In this document: positions 1 through 8,309 of the stretch, piece after piece
How the letters are laid out: every line of letters starts with the position of its first letter
Position numbering within the stretch: position 1 is the first letter of the stretch
NCBI GenBank assembly: GCA_900541795.1
Contig: UQLC01000002.1
Location: forward strand, 62,001-126,000
Length of the DNA stretch: 64,000 nt
From: an uncultured Collinsella sp.
Lineage (GTDB): Bacteria > Actinomycetota > Coriobacteriia > Coriobacteriales > Coriobacteriaceae
Direction: 5' to 3'
The notes under the pieces: generated by a model
Database searches by the model: none
Seen by the model: the letters and a program-made list of their open reading frames with translations, nothing else
Told to the model about the DNA's origin: nothing
Made by a program: the position numbers and the translations under genes

Positions 1-1414
1 ACCAAGACCTCAAGAATATCGCGCTCGCGCTCTGTAAGCCCAAAGGTGGCGACGAAGGCATCAAGGCGTTCATCGGACGTGAGCTCCGCTGCCTCCACGG
101 GCTCGGGGTCGGAGCACGTGGGCGCAAGATTCCCACCAAGATCGTCGGTGGCAAGTGGCAGGCCATCCTGCATCACGGCATCATCGGCTCGTTGCCCCAA
201 CTGCCCCAGCAGCGTAATCGCAATGCCCACAAACATCACGAGCGCCGCACCGATCGCAGCCAGCACGTTTTGACTCGAGATGATCGCCACCGCCGGCGCC
301 GTCACGAGCATCGAGCACACGTTGTTGACGACGCGACCCATGCACGGCCAAAAATATGACCTGCGCGCATAGAGCGAGACGGCGGCATATTTTAGAGCGA
401 GACGGCGGCATATTTTGTGGTAAAGAACACCACAAAGAAGCCCGAGCCCAGATAAAAGATGATCGTGGCAGCAAGCTCGTTGCCGCCATTGCCATCGACG
501 ATGAGCACAAAGGACGAAAGCGTGGACAGTATGGCGGCACATGTCATGCCGATATTCATATACGAGCGGCCGTGCAGGTCAAATAGGACGCCGGCAGCCA
601 ACGAGCTCACGACAAGCAGCAGGCGCGGCCAGTCACCCAAATCAACGGCTCCGGTAGCATGCAAGGTTGTGAGACCCGCGTTGAGAGCGGCGAATACGCC
701 GGAAAGATACGCCGTCGCCACGGTCAGGCGGACCACGGCGCGGCGGAATGCCGCCTTTGCCTTGGGATCGTCTTGCCACTTGGCGCCATATTCCAAAGCA
801 TCTACCGAAAGCCCGGCAGCACTGGGTTCAAAGTTGGGGTCGGACTCGTCGCGCAGCTTGGCGCGTCGGGCACCGTGGAGCAACGCCACCTGCGCGATCG
901 CACAGACGACCAGAACAGCCTGCTGAGGAATACCGACAGGCATCACCATGTGGTTGATCACCTGTACCAGAACGCCCATGGCATAGGAAAGCGCGGCGGC
1001 GCGCGCCAGGCAGGGCGTCTGCGCAAAACGCCGCGCAAGATTGGCATGGGCGGTCGATCCGCAATAGCCCAGGGCGCAGCACGCCACCAGGCCGCCGGCA
1101 ATTACTACCTCAAACCGCACTGCCGTAATCATCAGCAGCAACGCCGATACCAACAGCACGCCTGTAATATCGCTCGTCGCATCGATCGTCTGGGGAAGGC
1201 GATAGTACAGAAATGGGCGCACGAAAAAGCCAATCACGCTCGCGCCGACAACGATGCTCTCGTAGATGACGACCTCACTCGATGGCACGAACTCGGCCAT
1301 GCGCACATCAAAGAGATACTCGCACGCCAAAAACGTGAAGAAGAACAGCGCCAGGCATATAATCTCCCGAATGCCCCGACGCAAATATGCGGTTGTGTCT
1401 CCCATGCCCCTCAT
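1..1414 (-). pseudogene. LuxR-family regulator with multi-TM sensor domain, frameshifted
   Basis: The 5' part encodes a strongly hydrophobic polytopic membrane protein that reads open to a stop at 392-394. Skipping one copy of a 23-bp tandem duplication (371-416) restores one frame that runs through more membrane segments (VVNNVCSMLVTAPAVAIIS), a linker, and then LTERERDILEVL, the start of a LuxR-type HTH, to the window edge. The intact gene was therefore an MFS-like or 10-12 TM sensor fused to a C-terminal LuxR HTH, a type common in Coriobacteriia. I chose ATG 1414 because GGGGG lies 7 nt upstream. As it stands the product loses the last TM segments and the DNA-binding domain. The 3' end lies outside the window. 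It could be a true pseudogene, a phase-variable state or an assembly artefact. Confidence 0.85.
371..416. repeat. 23-bp perfect tandem duplication inside the LuxR-type gene
   Basis: Bases 371-393 and 394-416 are identical 23-mers in direct tandem. Because 23 is not a multiple of 3, the extra copy shifts the frame and creates a TAA in the minus-strand gene. One copy gives an open frame on both sides. Confidence 0.95.
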
Positions 1415-1788
1415 GGTTAACCCCCAGCTGCTCAATTGTCTGGAAATCTATTTTAATAAAGAACCAGTCTCAATATTGAAGCTGAGCTCGAAATGCTGCA
1501 AATTCGACCCCGGCCGTCCACATCACGCCGCGATTTTGAGCCGCAGGGCCCAGAGGGGCACGCGCGATCTCTAGCTCGGCCAGGAGTGTCTCCAACTACC
1601 ACTCATTTAAGTGCGTCCCCAATGAGTGGCCCCCAATGAGTGGCCGAAGAGTGTCCCCGGCGTCCAATCAAAAAATGGGCCATGTGTCCCACTTGGGGAG
1701 ACTCGTTGAGCCGTCTGGGTATCGTGAGAGCTCGCGCACTCCCCCATCATCAAAAGTGACACACGCTACCAGTTGATGGGAGGCAGCC
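1415..1788. other. Divergent intergenic region
   Basis: I see no gene here. It separates the minus-strand LuxR-type gene from the plus-strand zinc-ribbon genes and holds a short palindromic repeat at 1599-1629. The downstream gene has the ribosome site GGGAGG just before its ATG at 1789. I could not identify a convincing sigma70 promoter. Confidence 0.6.
1599..1629. repeat. REP-like palindrome, GGGGAC/TTAAATGA family
   Basis: CCACTCATT and AATGAGTGG form a 9-bp inverted repeat around the core TTAAGTGCGTCCCC. The same core (GGGGACNNNCTTAAATGA on the other strand) recurs near 20041, 28450, 28482, 32088, 32178 and 32214. A partial second copy follows at 1630-1660. Confidence 0.8.
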
Positions 1789-2526
1789 ATGGGCTTCTTT
1801 GACAAGATGTTCGAGAAGAAAGAGTGCGCGATTTGCGGTACCGAGCTGGGACTTCTAGGTAAGACAAAAATCAATGAAGGCTACCTGTGCAAAGAGTGCG
1901 CCGGCAAGCTCTCCCCCTACTTTCACGGCTATCGCTCCAGCACCGCGGACGACATCCGCGAGCAACTCGCCTACCGCGAGGCCAACGCCGAGCGCCTGGC
2001 CTCGTTCAACCCCACGCGCACGCTTTCTGCCGGGCGCACCAATATTATGCTCGATGAGGACGCGGGCCTGTTGATCATCACTTCGCAGAGCCGCTGGCGC
2101 GACGCCAATCCCGACATCATCGAGTTCTCGCAGGTACTCGGCTGCGATATGGATATCGACGAGCATCGCACCGAGATCTATCGCGAGACCAAGGACGGCG
2201 AGCGCGAGAGCTACAATCCGCCGCGCTATGACCTGGATTACGACTTTAACCTGACCATTCACGTCAACACGCCGTACTTTACCGAGATCAACCTGCGCGT
2301 GAACGACTCCACCATCGATCAGCGCGGCTCCATCGAATACCGCGAGGCCAAGCGCCAGGCAACCGAGGTCCGCGACGCGCTGGTGCAGCTGCGCCAGGAG
2401 ACGCGCGATAGCGTCGTGGCCGCCAAGGCCCCCAAGACCGCGGTCACCTGCCCCTTCTGCGGAGCCACCACCATTCCCGATGCCAGCGGGCGCTGCGAAT
2501 ACTGCGGCGGCGCCATCGGCGCATAG
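1789..2526 (+). CDS. DUF4428-type zinc-ribbon protein
   Basis: This 245-residue protein has a zinc ribbon at each end. The N-terminal one has CAICG and CKEC (about residues 17-39), in the style of DUF4428. The C-terminal one has CPFCG and CEYCGG (about 222-241). The middle is a mixed alpha/beta region (about 75-200) with no motif I recognise. There is no signal peptide or TM segment, so it is probably cytosolic. GGGAGG precedes the ATG. It is first of four plus-strand genes; the next starts 24 bp downstream. Its partners are zinc-ribbon and SPFH proteins, which suggests a shared membrane-associated complex. The function is unknown. Confidence 0.8.
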   Translation: MGFFDKMFEKKECAICGTELGLLGKTKINEGYLCKECAGKLSPYFHGYRSSTADDIREQLAYREANAERLASFNPTRTLSAGRTNIMLDEDAGLLIITSQSRWRDANPDIIEFSQVLGCDMDIDEHRTEIYRETKDGERESYNPPRYDLDYDFNLTIHVNTPYFTEINLRVNDSTIDQRGSIEYREAKRQATEVRDALVQLRQETRDSVVAAKAPKTAVTCPFCGATTIPDASGRCEYCGGAIGA

Positions 2527-2550
2527 CCTCCGGCAGCGAAAGGACCGATC

Positions 2551-3873
2551 ATGGCCTTCGAGAGCGTCAACTATCAATGCCCCGCGTGTGGCGGCCCCCT
2601 TCACTTTGCCAGTGCCGAGCAAAAGCTCGTCTGCGACTACTGTGACTCGCGCTTTGAAGTCGAAGAAGTCGAGGCCCTCTATCGCGAGCGCCAGGACAAG
2701 GCCGACGCCAAAGCCGATGCGGCAGCCGCAACGCCCAAGCCCGTCGCCGACGACGCGGTGCAGGAGCTCGCCCAAAACGCCGGCTACATCTGCTCGTCGT
2801 GCGGCGCCGAGCTCGTGTCCGACGGCACCGTCGCCGTCACCACCTGCCCGTACTGCGGCAACTCCGCCGTGGCGCCCGGCCAGCTCTCGGGCGACTTCTC
2901 GCCCGACCTAGTAATTCCGTTTAAGCTCGGGCGCGATGACGTCACGGCCGCACTCAAGGAACACTACAAGGGCAAGATCTTGCTGCCCAAGAGCTTTGTC
3001 ACCGGCAACCACATCGACGAGGTCCAAGGTGTCTACGTGCCGTTTTGGCTCTACGGTGCCCGCGTTGACGGCGAAGTGTACTTTGACGCGACCAACGAGA
3101 CCGTGACCGAGGAATCCGACCGCACCGTCACGACCACCGACCACTACGATGCCTATCGCAAGGGCAATATCTCGTTTAAGCGCGTGCCCGTCGACGGATC
3201 GTCCAAGATGCCCGACGGCCACATGGATGCCATCGAGCCGTTTGACTACGACGCACTGCGTCCGTTCTCGGTCGCATATATGCCCGGCTACATCGCCAAC
3301 CGTTACGACGAGGACTGCGAGACCTGCAAGGCGCGCGCCGAGCGCCGTATGGAAGAAAGCACGATCTCGGCCCTGCGCGAGACCGTCGTCGACGAATACG
3401 ATGATGCCACGGTCGAAAGCAAGCAGCTCGACTACGCCTGGGAAGACAGCGACTACGCCCTGTTCCCCGTCTGGATGCTCTCCACCTCATGGAACGGCAA
3501 GAGCTACCTGTTTGCCATGAACGGCCAGACCGGCCGCTTGGTCGGCGAGCTCCCCTGCTCCAAGCCCAAGCTCGCCATCGCCTCGGTGCTGTTCTTTGTG
3601 ATCGGATTTATCCTCTCCCAGATTCTCTTTATGGGTGAGAACGCCTTCGATCCGGATTACCTCACCCTTGATATCGAGGGCATCCTCATCAACATCATCG
3701 CGCCGCTGATCATCGTGATTATCGGAGACGTGCTACTGGTAGGCCAGCTCAAGACGGCCAACGAAGCAACCCATGCCGATGAGTATTGTGGCGAGCTCGA
3801 CCTGACCGAGAAGCACGACACCTTCAGCCACACCGAGACCACCGTTGTCATGAAAGACGACAAGGACGACTAA
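2551..3873 (+). CDS. TFIIB-type zinc-ribbon membrane protein, YdjG-like
   Basis: The 440-residue protein starts with two zinc ribbons, CPACGG...CDYCD (about 10-31) and CSSCG...CPYCGN (about 81-104). A long beta-rich region follows (about 110-335), with a Cys pair CETCK near residue 254, then two hydrophobic C-terminal segments (about 345-365 and 380-402) and an acidic tail. The layout matches B. subtilis YdjG-like proteins, which work with the SPFH protein YdjI and PspA at the membrane. The ribosome site is AAAGGA. The next gene encodes an SPFH protein, which supports the comparison. No PspA homologue is present in the window. Confidence 0.75.
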   Translation: MAFESVNYQCPACGGPLHFASAEQKLVCDYCDSRFEVEEVEALYRERQDKADAKADAAAATPKPVADDAVQELAQNAGYICSSCGAELVSDGTVAVTTCPYCGNSAVAPGQLSGDFSPDLVIPFKLGRDDVTAALKEHYKGKILLPKSFVTGNHIDEVQGVYVPFWLYGARVDGEVYFDATNETVTEESDRTVTTTDHYDAYRKGNISFKRVPVDGSSKMPDGHMDAIEPFDYDALRPFSVAYMPGYIANRYDEDCETCKARAERRMEESTISALRETVVDEYDDATVESKQLDYAWEDSDYALFPVWMLSTSWNGKSYLFAMNGQTGRLVGELPCSKPKLAIASVLFFVIGFILSQILFMGENAFDPDYLTLDIEGILINIIAPLIIVIIGDVLLVGQLKTANEATHADEYCGELDLTEKHDTFSHTETTVVMKDDKDD

Positions 3874-3921
3874 GCAATCCAACCAATACCACCCGGCCTT
3901 TGACGAGAAAGGAAGATCACC

Positions 3922-5163
3922 ATGGGACTCTTGAAAGCTGGATTGGGAGCTGCCGGCGGCGTCATGGCCGACCAGTGGAAGGAATTTATCTACTGCGAAT
4001 CGATGCCTGCTGACGTCTTGGCCTGCAAGGGCAGCAAGCGCACCGGCGGCCGCAGCTCCAACACGCGCGGCGAGGACAACGTCATCTCCAACGGCTCGGT
4101 CATCGCCGTCAACGACGGCCAGGGCATGCTCGTGGTGCAAAACGGCAAGATCATCGAAGTCGCGCTGGAGCCCGGTGAGTTCGTCTTCGATACCGGCAGC
4201 GAGCCGAGCGTCTTTAGCGGCAACCTGGGCGATTCCATCAAGGAGACCTTCGCCAATATCGGCAGCCGCTTTACCTTTGGCGGCGACGCGGGCAAGGACC
4301 AGCGCGTCTACTTCATCAACACCAAGGAGATCATCGGCAACAAGTACGGCACCGCCTCGCCCGTGCCCTTCCGCGTGGTCGATAACAACATTGGCCTGGA
4401 CGTCGACATCTCCGTGCGCTGCAACGGCGAGTATTCGTACCGCATCACCAACCCGCTGCTGTTCTACACCAACGTATGCGGCAACGTGACCGATAGCTAC
4501 ACGCGCGACAAGATCGACAGCCAGCTTAAGTCCGAGCTGCTCACCGCCCTGCAGCCCGCCTTTGCCAAGATCTCGGAGATGGGCATCCGCTACAGCGCCA
4601 TCCCCGGCCACACCACCGAGCTCGCCCGCGCGCTCAACGAGGTCCTCTCGGCCGACTGGCGTGACCTGCGCGGCGTCGAGATCGTGAGCTTTGGCGTCAA
4701 CTCCATCGCCGCCTCGCAAGAGGACGAGCAGATGATCAAGGACCTGCAGAAGGCCGCGGTCATGCGCGATCCCACCATGGCAGCCGCCAACATCGCCAGC
4801 GCCCAGAGCGACGCAATGCGCGCAGCAGCCGCCAACCCCAACGGCGCGATGGCAGGCTTTATGGGCATGGGCATGGCAGGTGGCATGGGCGGCATGAACG
4901 CCAGCCAGCTGTTCGCCGCCGGCCAGGCACAGCAGCAGGCCGCCCCGCAGCCGGCTCCGGCTCCCGCCCCCGCACCGGCTCCCGCCGCCGCACCTGCGGC
5001 CGGCACGTGGACCTGCAGCTGCGGCGCCACCAACACCGGCAAGTTCTGCTCCGAGTGCGGCAGCCCCGCGCCCGCCCCGGCACCGGCCAAGTGGTTCTGC
5101 CCCAACTGCGGTAGCGAAAACGGCGGCAAGTTCTGCAGCAACTGTGGAACGCCCAGGCCCTAG
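3922..5163 (+). CDS. SPFH-domain protein with C-terminal zinc ribbons, YdjI-like
   Basis: The 413-residue protein opens with a short glycine-rich stretch, then an SPFH/band-7-like domain (about 20-290). A Met/Gly-rich stretch and an Ala-Pro linker follow (about 300-350), then two zinc ribbons, CSCGATNTGKFCSECG and CPNCGSENGGKFCSNCG, ending at the C-terminus. This is the YdjI architecture, where a membrane-bound SPFH scaffold carries double zinc ribbons. AAAGGAAG precedes the ATG. It lies 48 bp after the YdjG-like gene and is almost certainly co-transcribed with it. In B. subtilis the equivalent proteins help place PspA at the membrane. Here the partner is unknown. Confidence 0.82.
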   Translation: MGLLKAGLGAAGGVMADQWKEFIYCESMPADVLACKGSKRTGGRSSNTRGEDNVISNGSVIAVNDGQGMLVVQNGKIIEVALEPGEFVFDTGSEPSVFSGNLGDSIKETFANIGSRFTFGGDAGKDQRVYFINTKEIIGNKYGTASPVPFRVVDNNIGLDVDISVRCNGEYSYRITNPLLFYTNVCGNVTDSYTRDKIDSQLKSELLTALQPAFAKISEMGIRYSAIPGHTTELARALNEVLSADWRDLRGVEIVSFGVNSIAASQEDEQMIKDLQKAAVMRDPTMAAANIASAQSDAMRAAAANPNGAMAGFMGMGMAGGMGGMNASQLFAAGQAQQQAAPQPAPAPAPAPAPAAAPAAGTWTCSCGATNTGKFCSECGSPAPAPAPAKWFCPNCGSENGGKFCSNCGTPRP

Positions 5164-5243
5164 CGCCTCTATCTGGTAATTGGCGGGGGATCCGCCACCC
5201 CCGCATTTGCTTCTATGGGTTTCGTTCGATGAAGGAGGACACC

Positions 5244-6086
5244 ATGAAGACAACGTTCAAAAAGTCCGTACTCGCATTTCTGACATGCGTCCTGGCGCTC
5301 GCCTTTGCCCTGACGGGCTGCAGCGGCGGGGGCAAAGACCCCAAGGCCAACTTCGTCGGCAGCTGGGAACTCTCGGGTGGAACCTTGGAGGGCGAAGAGC
5401 TGACCGATGAGTACATGAAGATGCTCGAGGATTGGGGTGTCCACTGCGTCCTGATTCTCGATGAGGACGGCACAGGTGCCCTCGACCTGTTCCTTGAAGT
5501 CATGGACCTTAAATGGGAGGCAAAGGACGCCACCACCGTAACCATCACCGCCGAAGACGAGTCGCATGACATGAAGCTCAAGGACGGAAAACTCATCCTC
5601 GAAGAAGATGACGGCAATCTTGTCTTTACCAAGTCCGACAAGGACCTGTCCGGTACGGTGAAGAAGGATCGCAAGGCGGCCGAGAAGGAAGAGGAGATCG
5701 ATGAGGCCGTCGAAGACGACGATGTCCAGAGCGTCGAAATCTCCCCCGCCGTCACCGTCGCCGATGACGATCTGTGCACCATCACCATCACCGAGAAGTT
5801 CAAGGACGACTGGGGCGACATCGGCTTTGTCGTCAACATCACCAACAAGAGCGACAAGGACCTGACCTTCTACGCTCCTTCCGGCAAGACCAACGTCAAC
5901 GGCACCATGAAGGAACCCTGGTTCTCGGCTCACCTGATGCCCGGCACCAACGCCACCGAGGAATTCACGTTCTCGAACGGCACACTCGATAGCCTTGACG
6001 ACCTCGTCAACACGACCATCGGCATCGACGCCTACCTGACCGATTCCTACGAGGACGTCGCCTCTTACACCGCAACCATCGCGTAA
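5244..6086 (+). CDS. Secreted lipoprotein with lipocalin-like N-terminal region
   Basis: I start at ATG 5244, 8 nt after AAGGAGG; an upstream in-frame ATG at 5229 would overlap that site. The 280-residue protein has a signal peptide ending in the lipobox LTGC (Cys about residue 26). Residues about 35-150 (GSWELSGGTLEG, then ILDEDGTG) look lipocalin-like. An acidic linker (about 150-180) leads to a beta-sandwich-like domain with VVNITNKSDKDLTFY. It should be anchored to the outer face of the membrane. It follows the SPFH gene by 80 bp and is the last gene before a strong terminator. The function is unknown. Confidence 0.75.
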   Translation: MKTTFKKSVLAFLTCVLALAFALTGCSGGGKDPKANFVGSWELSGGTLEGEELTDEYMKMLEDWGVHCVLILDEDGTGALDLFLEVMDLKWEAKDATTVTITAEDESHDMKLKDGKLILEEDDGNLVFTKSDKDLSGTVKKDRKAAEKEEEIDEAVEDDDVQSVEISPAVTVADDDLCTITITEKFKDDWGDIGFVVNITNKSDKDLTFYAPSGKTNVNGTMKEPWFSAHLMPGTNATEEFTFSNGTLDSLDDLVNTTIGIDAYLTDSYEDVASYTATIA

Positions 6087-6136
6087 CGGCACGTAACATC
6101 AGCCGCGGATTGGCGGACACATCCGCGCACATGTCA

Positions 6137-6171
6137 GGCGGGGCCGCAGGAGATAATCCTGCGGCCCCGCC
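6137..6171. terminator. Strong hairpin between convergent genes
   Basis: A 15-bp perfect GC-rich stem (GGCGGGGCCGCAGGA and its complement) with a 5-nt loop lies between the plus-strand lipoprotein gene and the minus-strand response regulator. It probably works in both directions. The T-tract is poor (GCTTTAT). Confidence 0.8.
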
Positions 6172-6196
6172 GCTTTATGCCGATGCGTAACGAGCG

Positions 6197-6817
6197 CTAG
6201 CGCTCCATGTTGGGAACGATGCTGCCCTCCGTTACCGCGCGCACGGCCAAGCGCATGATGTTGTCGTAGCCGGTCTTATTGAGAATCTCCGAGATGCGGC
6301 GTTTGATGGTGCCCTCGCTCATAAACAGCTCGGCCGCGATCTCGCGGCGGCTTTTACCCTCGCAGGCAAGGCGCAAGATCGACAGCTCGACATCGTCGAG
6401 GGCCGCCGTGCCCGAGAAGATGCTCTCGGGCGGCTTGGGAAACGTGCAGTAACCCGCCAGCGTGGAGCGCATCACGGCGAATAGCTCGTCGATACCGACG
6501 TTCTTGTACACAAAGCTGTCGACGCCCGCCTCGCGCGCCTGGTCCACAAAGGTGATTTCGGGCATACCCGTCATGATAATGACGCGGCACTCGGGCAGTT
6601 GTTCTTTAATGCGCGCCGCCGCCACGATGCCGTTGGAATCATGCTCGGTGCATACGTCCATCAGTATCATGTCCGGGCGCTCCTTGAGCGCGACACCCAA
6701 GGCCTCGGAAGCATCGGCAATGGCGGAAACAACGGTCATATCGGGCTGGTCGCCAACGGAGCGCGCCAGGCTCTCGCGCAGGATGGCCTGGTCTTCGACT
6801 ATAAGGACGCGGATCAT
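6197..6817 (-). CDS. NarL-family response regulator
   Basis: The 206-residue protein has a receiver domain (1-120) with acidic residues E8 and D9, phosphoacceptor D54 in LMDVC, T83 in IIMTG and K104 in FVYKN. A C-terminal LuxR-type HTH follows (about 140-200; ILRLACEGKSRREIA, then SEGTIKRRISEIL). Its ATG overlaps the stop of the upstream kinase gene (ATGA), so the two are translationally coupled. It should be phosphorylated by that kinase and control transcription. The targets cannot be read from the sequence. The receiver has VCTEHDSNG where most NarL members have MPxxDG. Confidence 0.9.
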   Translation of the reverse strand: MIRVLIVEDQAILRESLARSVGDQPDMTVVSAIADASEALGVALKERPDMILMDVCTEHDSNGIVAAARIKEQLPECRVIIMTGMPEITFVDQAREAGVDSFVYKNVGIDELFAVMRSTLAGYCTFPKPPESIFSGTAALDDVELSILRLACEGKSRREIAAELFMSEGTIKRRISEILNKTGYDNIMRLAVRAVTEGSIVPNMER

Positions 6818-8307
6818 GAACTTCTCCTTTGGACCGTGGCGTTGGAGGCAAGCGGGATGGACACCGTAAGCGTGAAGGGCGGGGCGGTGTGGACTTCCAG
6901 GCTGCCGCCCAGATTCTGTGCGACATGCCTCATACCTGGGATACCCGTTCCCTCGCGATACGATACGGGTGCAGGCGCGCCGTCGTTAGAAACGGCCATC
7001 CGCGCAACAGCGCCGTTTTCCGACGTCTCCTGCCGCAGGCGCACATGGACCTGATGGGCCTGTGCATGCTTGGTGGCATTGGTCGAGGCCTCGCGGATAA
7101 TCTGCAGAAAGGCTGCGGCGACACGCGCGTCCTCAGGCAGCGCGCCCTCAACATCGATCTGCACACTCACCAGGCCAAAAGCATGGACGATATCACCCAG
7201 CTGCTCTGCAGGCTCGCTGGCACCGCCGCTGCGCAAATCGGCGGCAATTGAGCGCAGCAACGGGTCAATCTGCTCGAGCGACTCGTCGTCCAGGCGCCCC
7301 TCCTCCAAATAGCGATGGAGAATGGACAGGCGCTGCCCAATCACATCGTGAACGCGGGCGCGCATACGTAGATAGGCCGCATTGTCGGCAACCTTTTTAA
7401 CTTCTTCAATCTGGGACTGGAGCTCTTGGCCCGCAAACTCAAGTAGGTGGTTTGCTTGCGCCAAGCGGTCGTAGGCGTGTGCGTATTCCGTCACGTCCAG
7501 TCCGATAATACGCTCAAAGAGGCGGCCCGAAACCATAACCTCGTCGTGCACAAATAGGCGAATCTCGGCGGGAGAAATCTCGATCACCGCGCGAGCATCA
7601 CCAAAACGATCCAAGTTAATCCGCACACGGTTCCTACTGCTTTCGGGCATTTGCATGCTGAGTTTGCGCAGGTCGTTCCATGTGCCGCTCATGTCACCTA
7701 GATCGGTGGGCATATGAAGTTCCACCAGGTTTTTGCGCATGCAGCGGTTCATGAGCAGCGGACGGCCCCTCGGGTCCAGATACAGGATGCCCACGGGAAT
7801 CACGTTGATGGTCTCGATCGTCGAGAACATGGTGATATCCTCCTGGCGGTTACGGACGTCCATCAAGAGCGCCGCGATGGAACGGAACAGGAAGAACGCT
7901 CCCTCTGTGATAAGGACAACGGTCCACGCCGAGCCCATGGCAAAAACCACCGGCGGTGTAACGGTGACAACAAGCAGCAGCTCGACCAGCATGACGGGGC
8001 GACGATAGCGCACCATAAGCACCACGCCGTAGGCAAAGATCACGGCATTGAGCCACAACGCTCCGCCCATTGCCCTGGCGCAAACGTCAAGCGGCGCCAC
8101 CAGATATGAGCCAGACGACGCGAACAAGATGAGCGCCGAAATAACTAGGTGAAGCACAAGGCTCGCCTCGTAGGCACAAATCACCTTACGGTTATAGGAC
8201 GAGCGGCGCGATGCGATGAGCGGGACGTGGATCGTCTGCAGACACGCAGCCAGGGCAAAGACAACATCGAGCGCAACGATTTGGGGAAGGATGAGCGAAA
8301 TCTGCAT
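6814..8307 (-). CDS. Sensor histidine kinase, HisKA_3/NarX-like
   Basis: The N-terminal half has six or seven hydrophobic segments (about 1-170), then a PAS-like region (about 180-280; NVIPVGILYLDPRGRPL), a coiled coil, and the dimerisation segment RARVHDVIGQRLS with the phosphoacceptor His. The ATPase part has an N-box-like IREASTNATKHA and the G-box GTGIPGMRH. This is the usual partner type for NarL regulators, and the next gene encodes one. I use ATG 8307 with GGGTGAG upstream rather than GTG 8313, which would overlap the previous stop. Three genes in a row (7TM protein, kinase, regulator) form one operon. Confidence 0.88.
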   Translation of the reverse strand: MQISLILPQIVALDVVFALAACLQTIHVPLIASRRSSYNRKVICAYEASLVLHLVISALILFASSGSYLVAPLDVCARAMGGALWLNAVIFAYGVVLMVRYRRPVMLVELLLVVTVTPPVVFAMGSAWTVVLITEGAFFLFRSIAALLMDVRNRQEDITMFSTIETINVIPVGILYLDPRGRPLLMNRCMRKNLVELHMPTDLGDMSGTWNDLRKLSMQMPESSRNRVRINLDRFGDARAVIEISPAEIRLFVHDEVMVSGRLFERIIGLDVTEYAHAYDRLAQANHLLEFAGQELQSQIEEVKKVADNAAYLRMRARVHDVIGQRLSILHRYLEEGRLDDESLEQIDPLLRSIAADLRSGGASEPAEQLGDIVHAFGLVSVQIDVEGALPEDARVAAAFLQIIREASTNATKHAQAHQVHVRLRQETSENGAVARMAVSNDGAPAPVSYREGTGIPGMRHVAQNLGGSLEVHTAPPFTLTVSIPLASNATVQRRSS

Positions 8308-8309
8308 CG

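Noticed and set aside
3733..5253. 506-codon minus-strand open frame
   Set aside because: Antisense to the SPFH gene, which has clear domains, a ribosome site and operon context.
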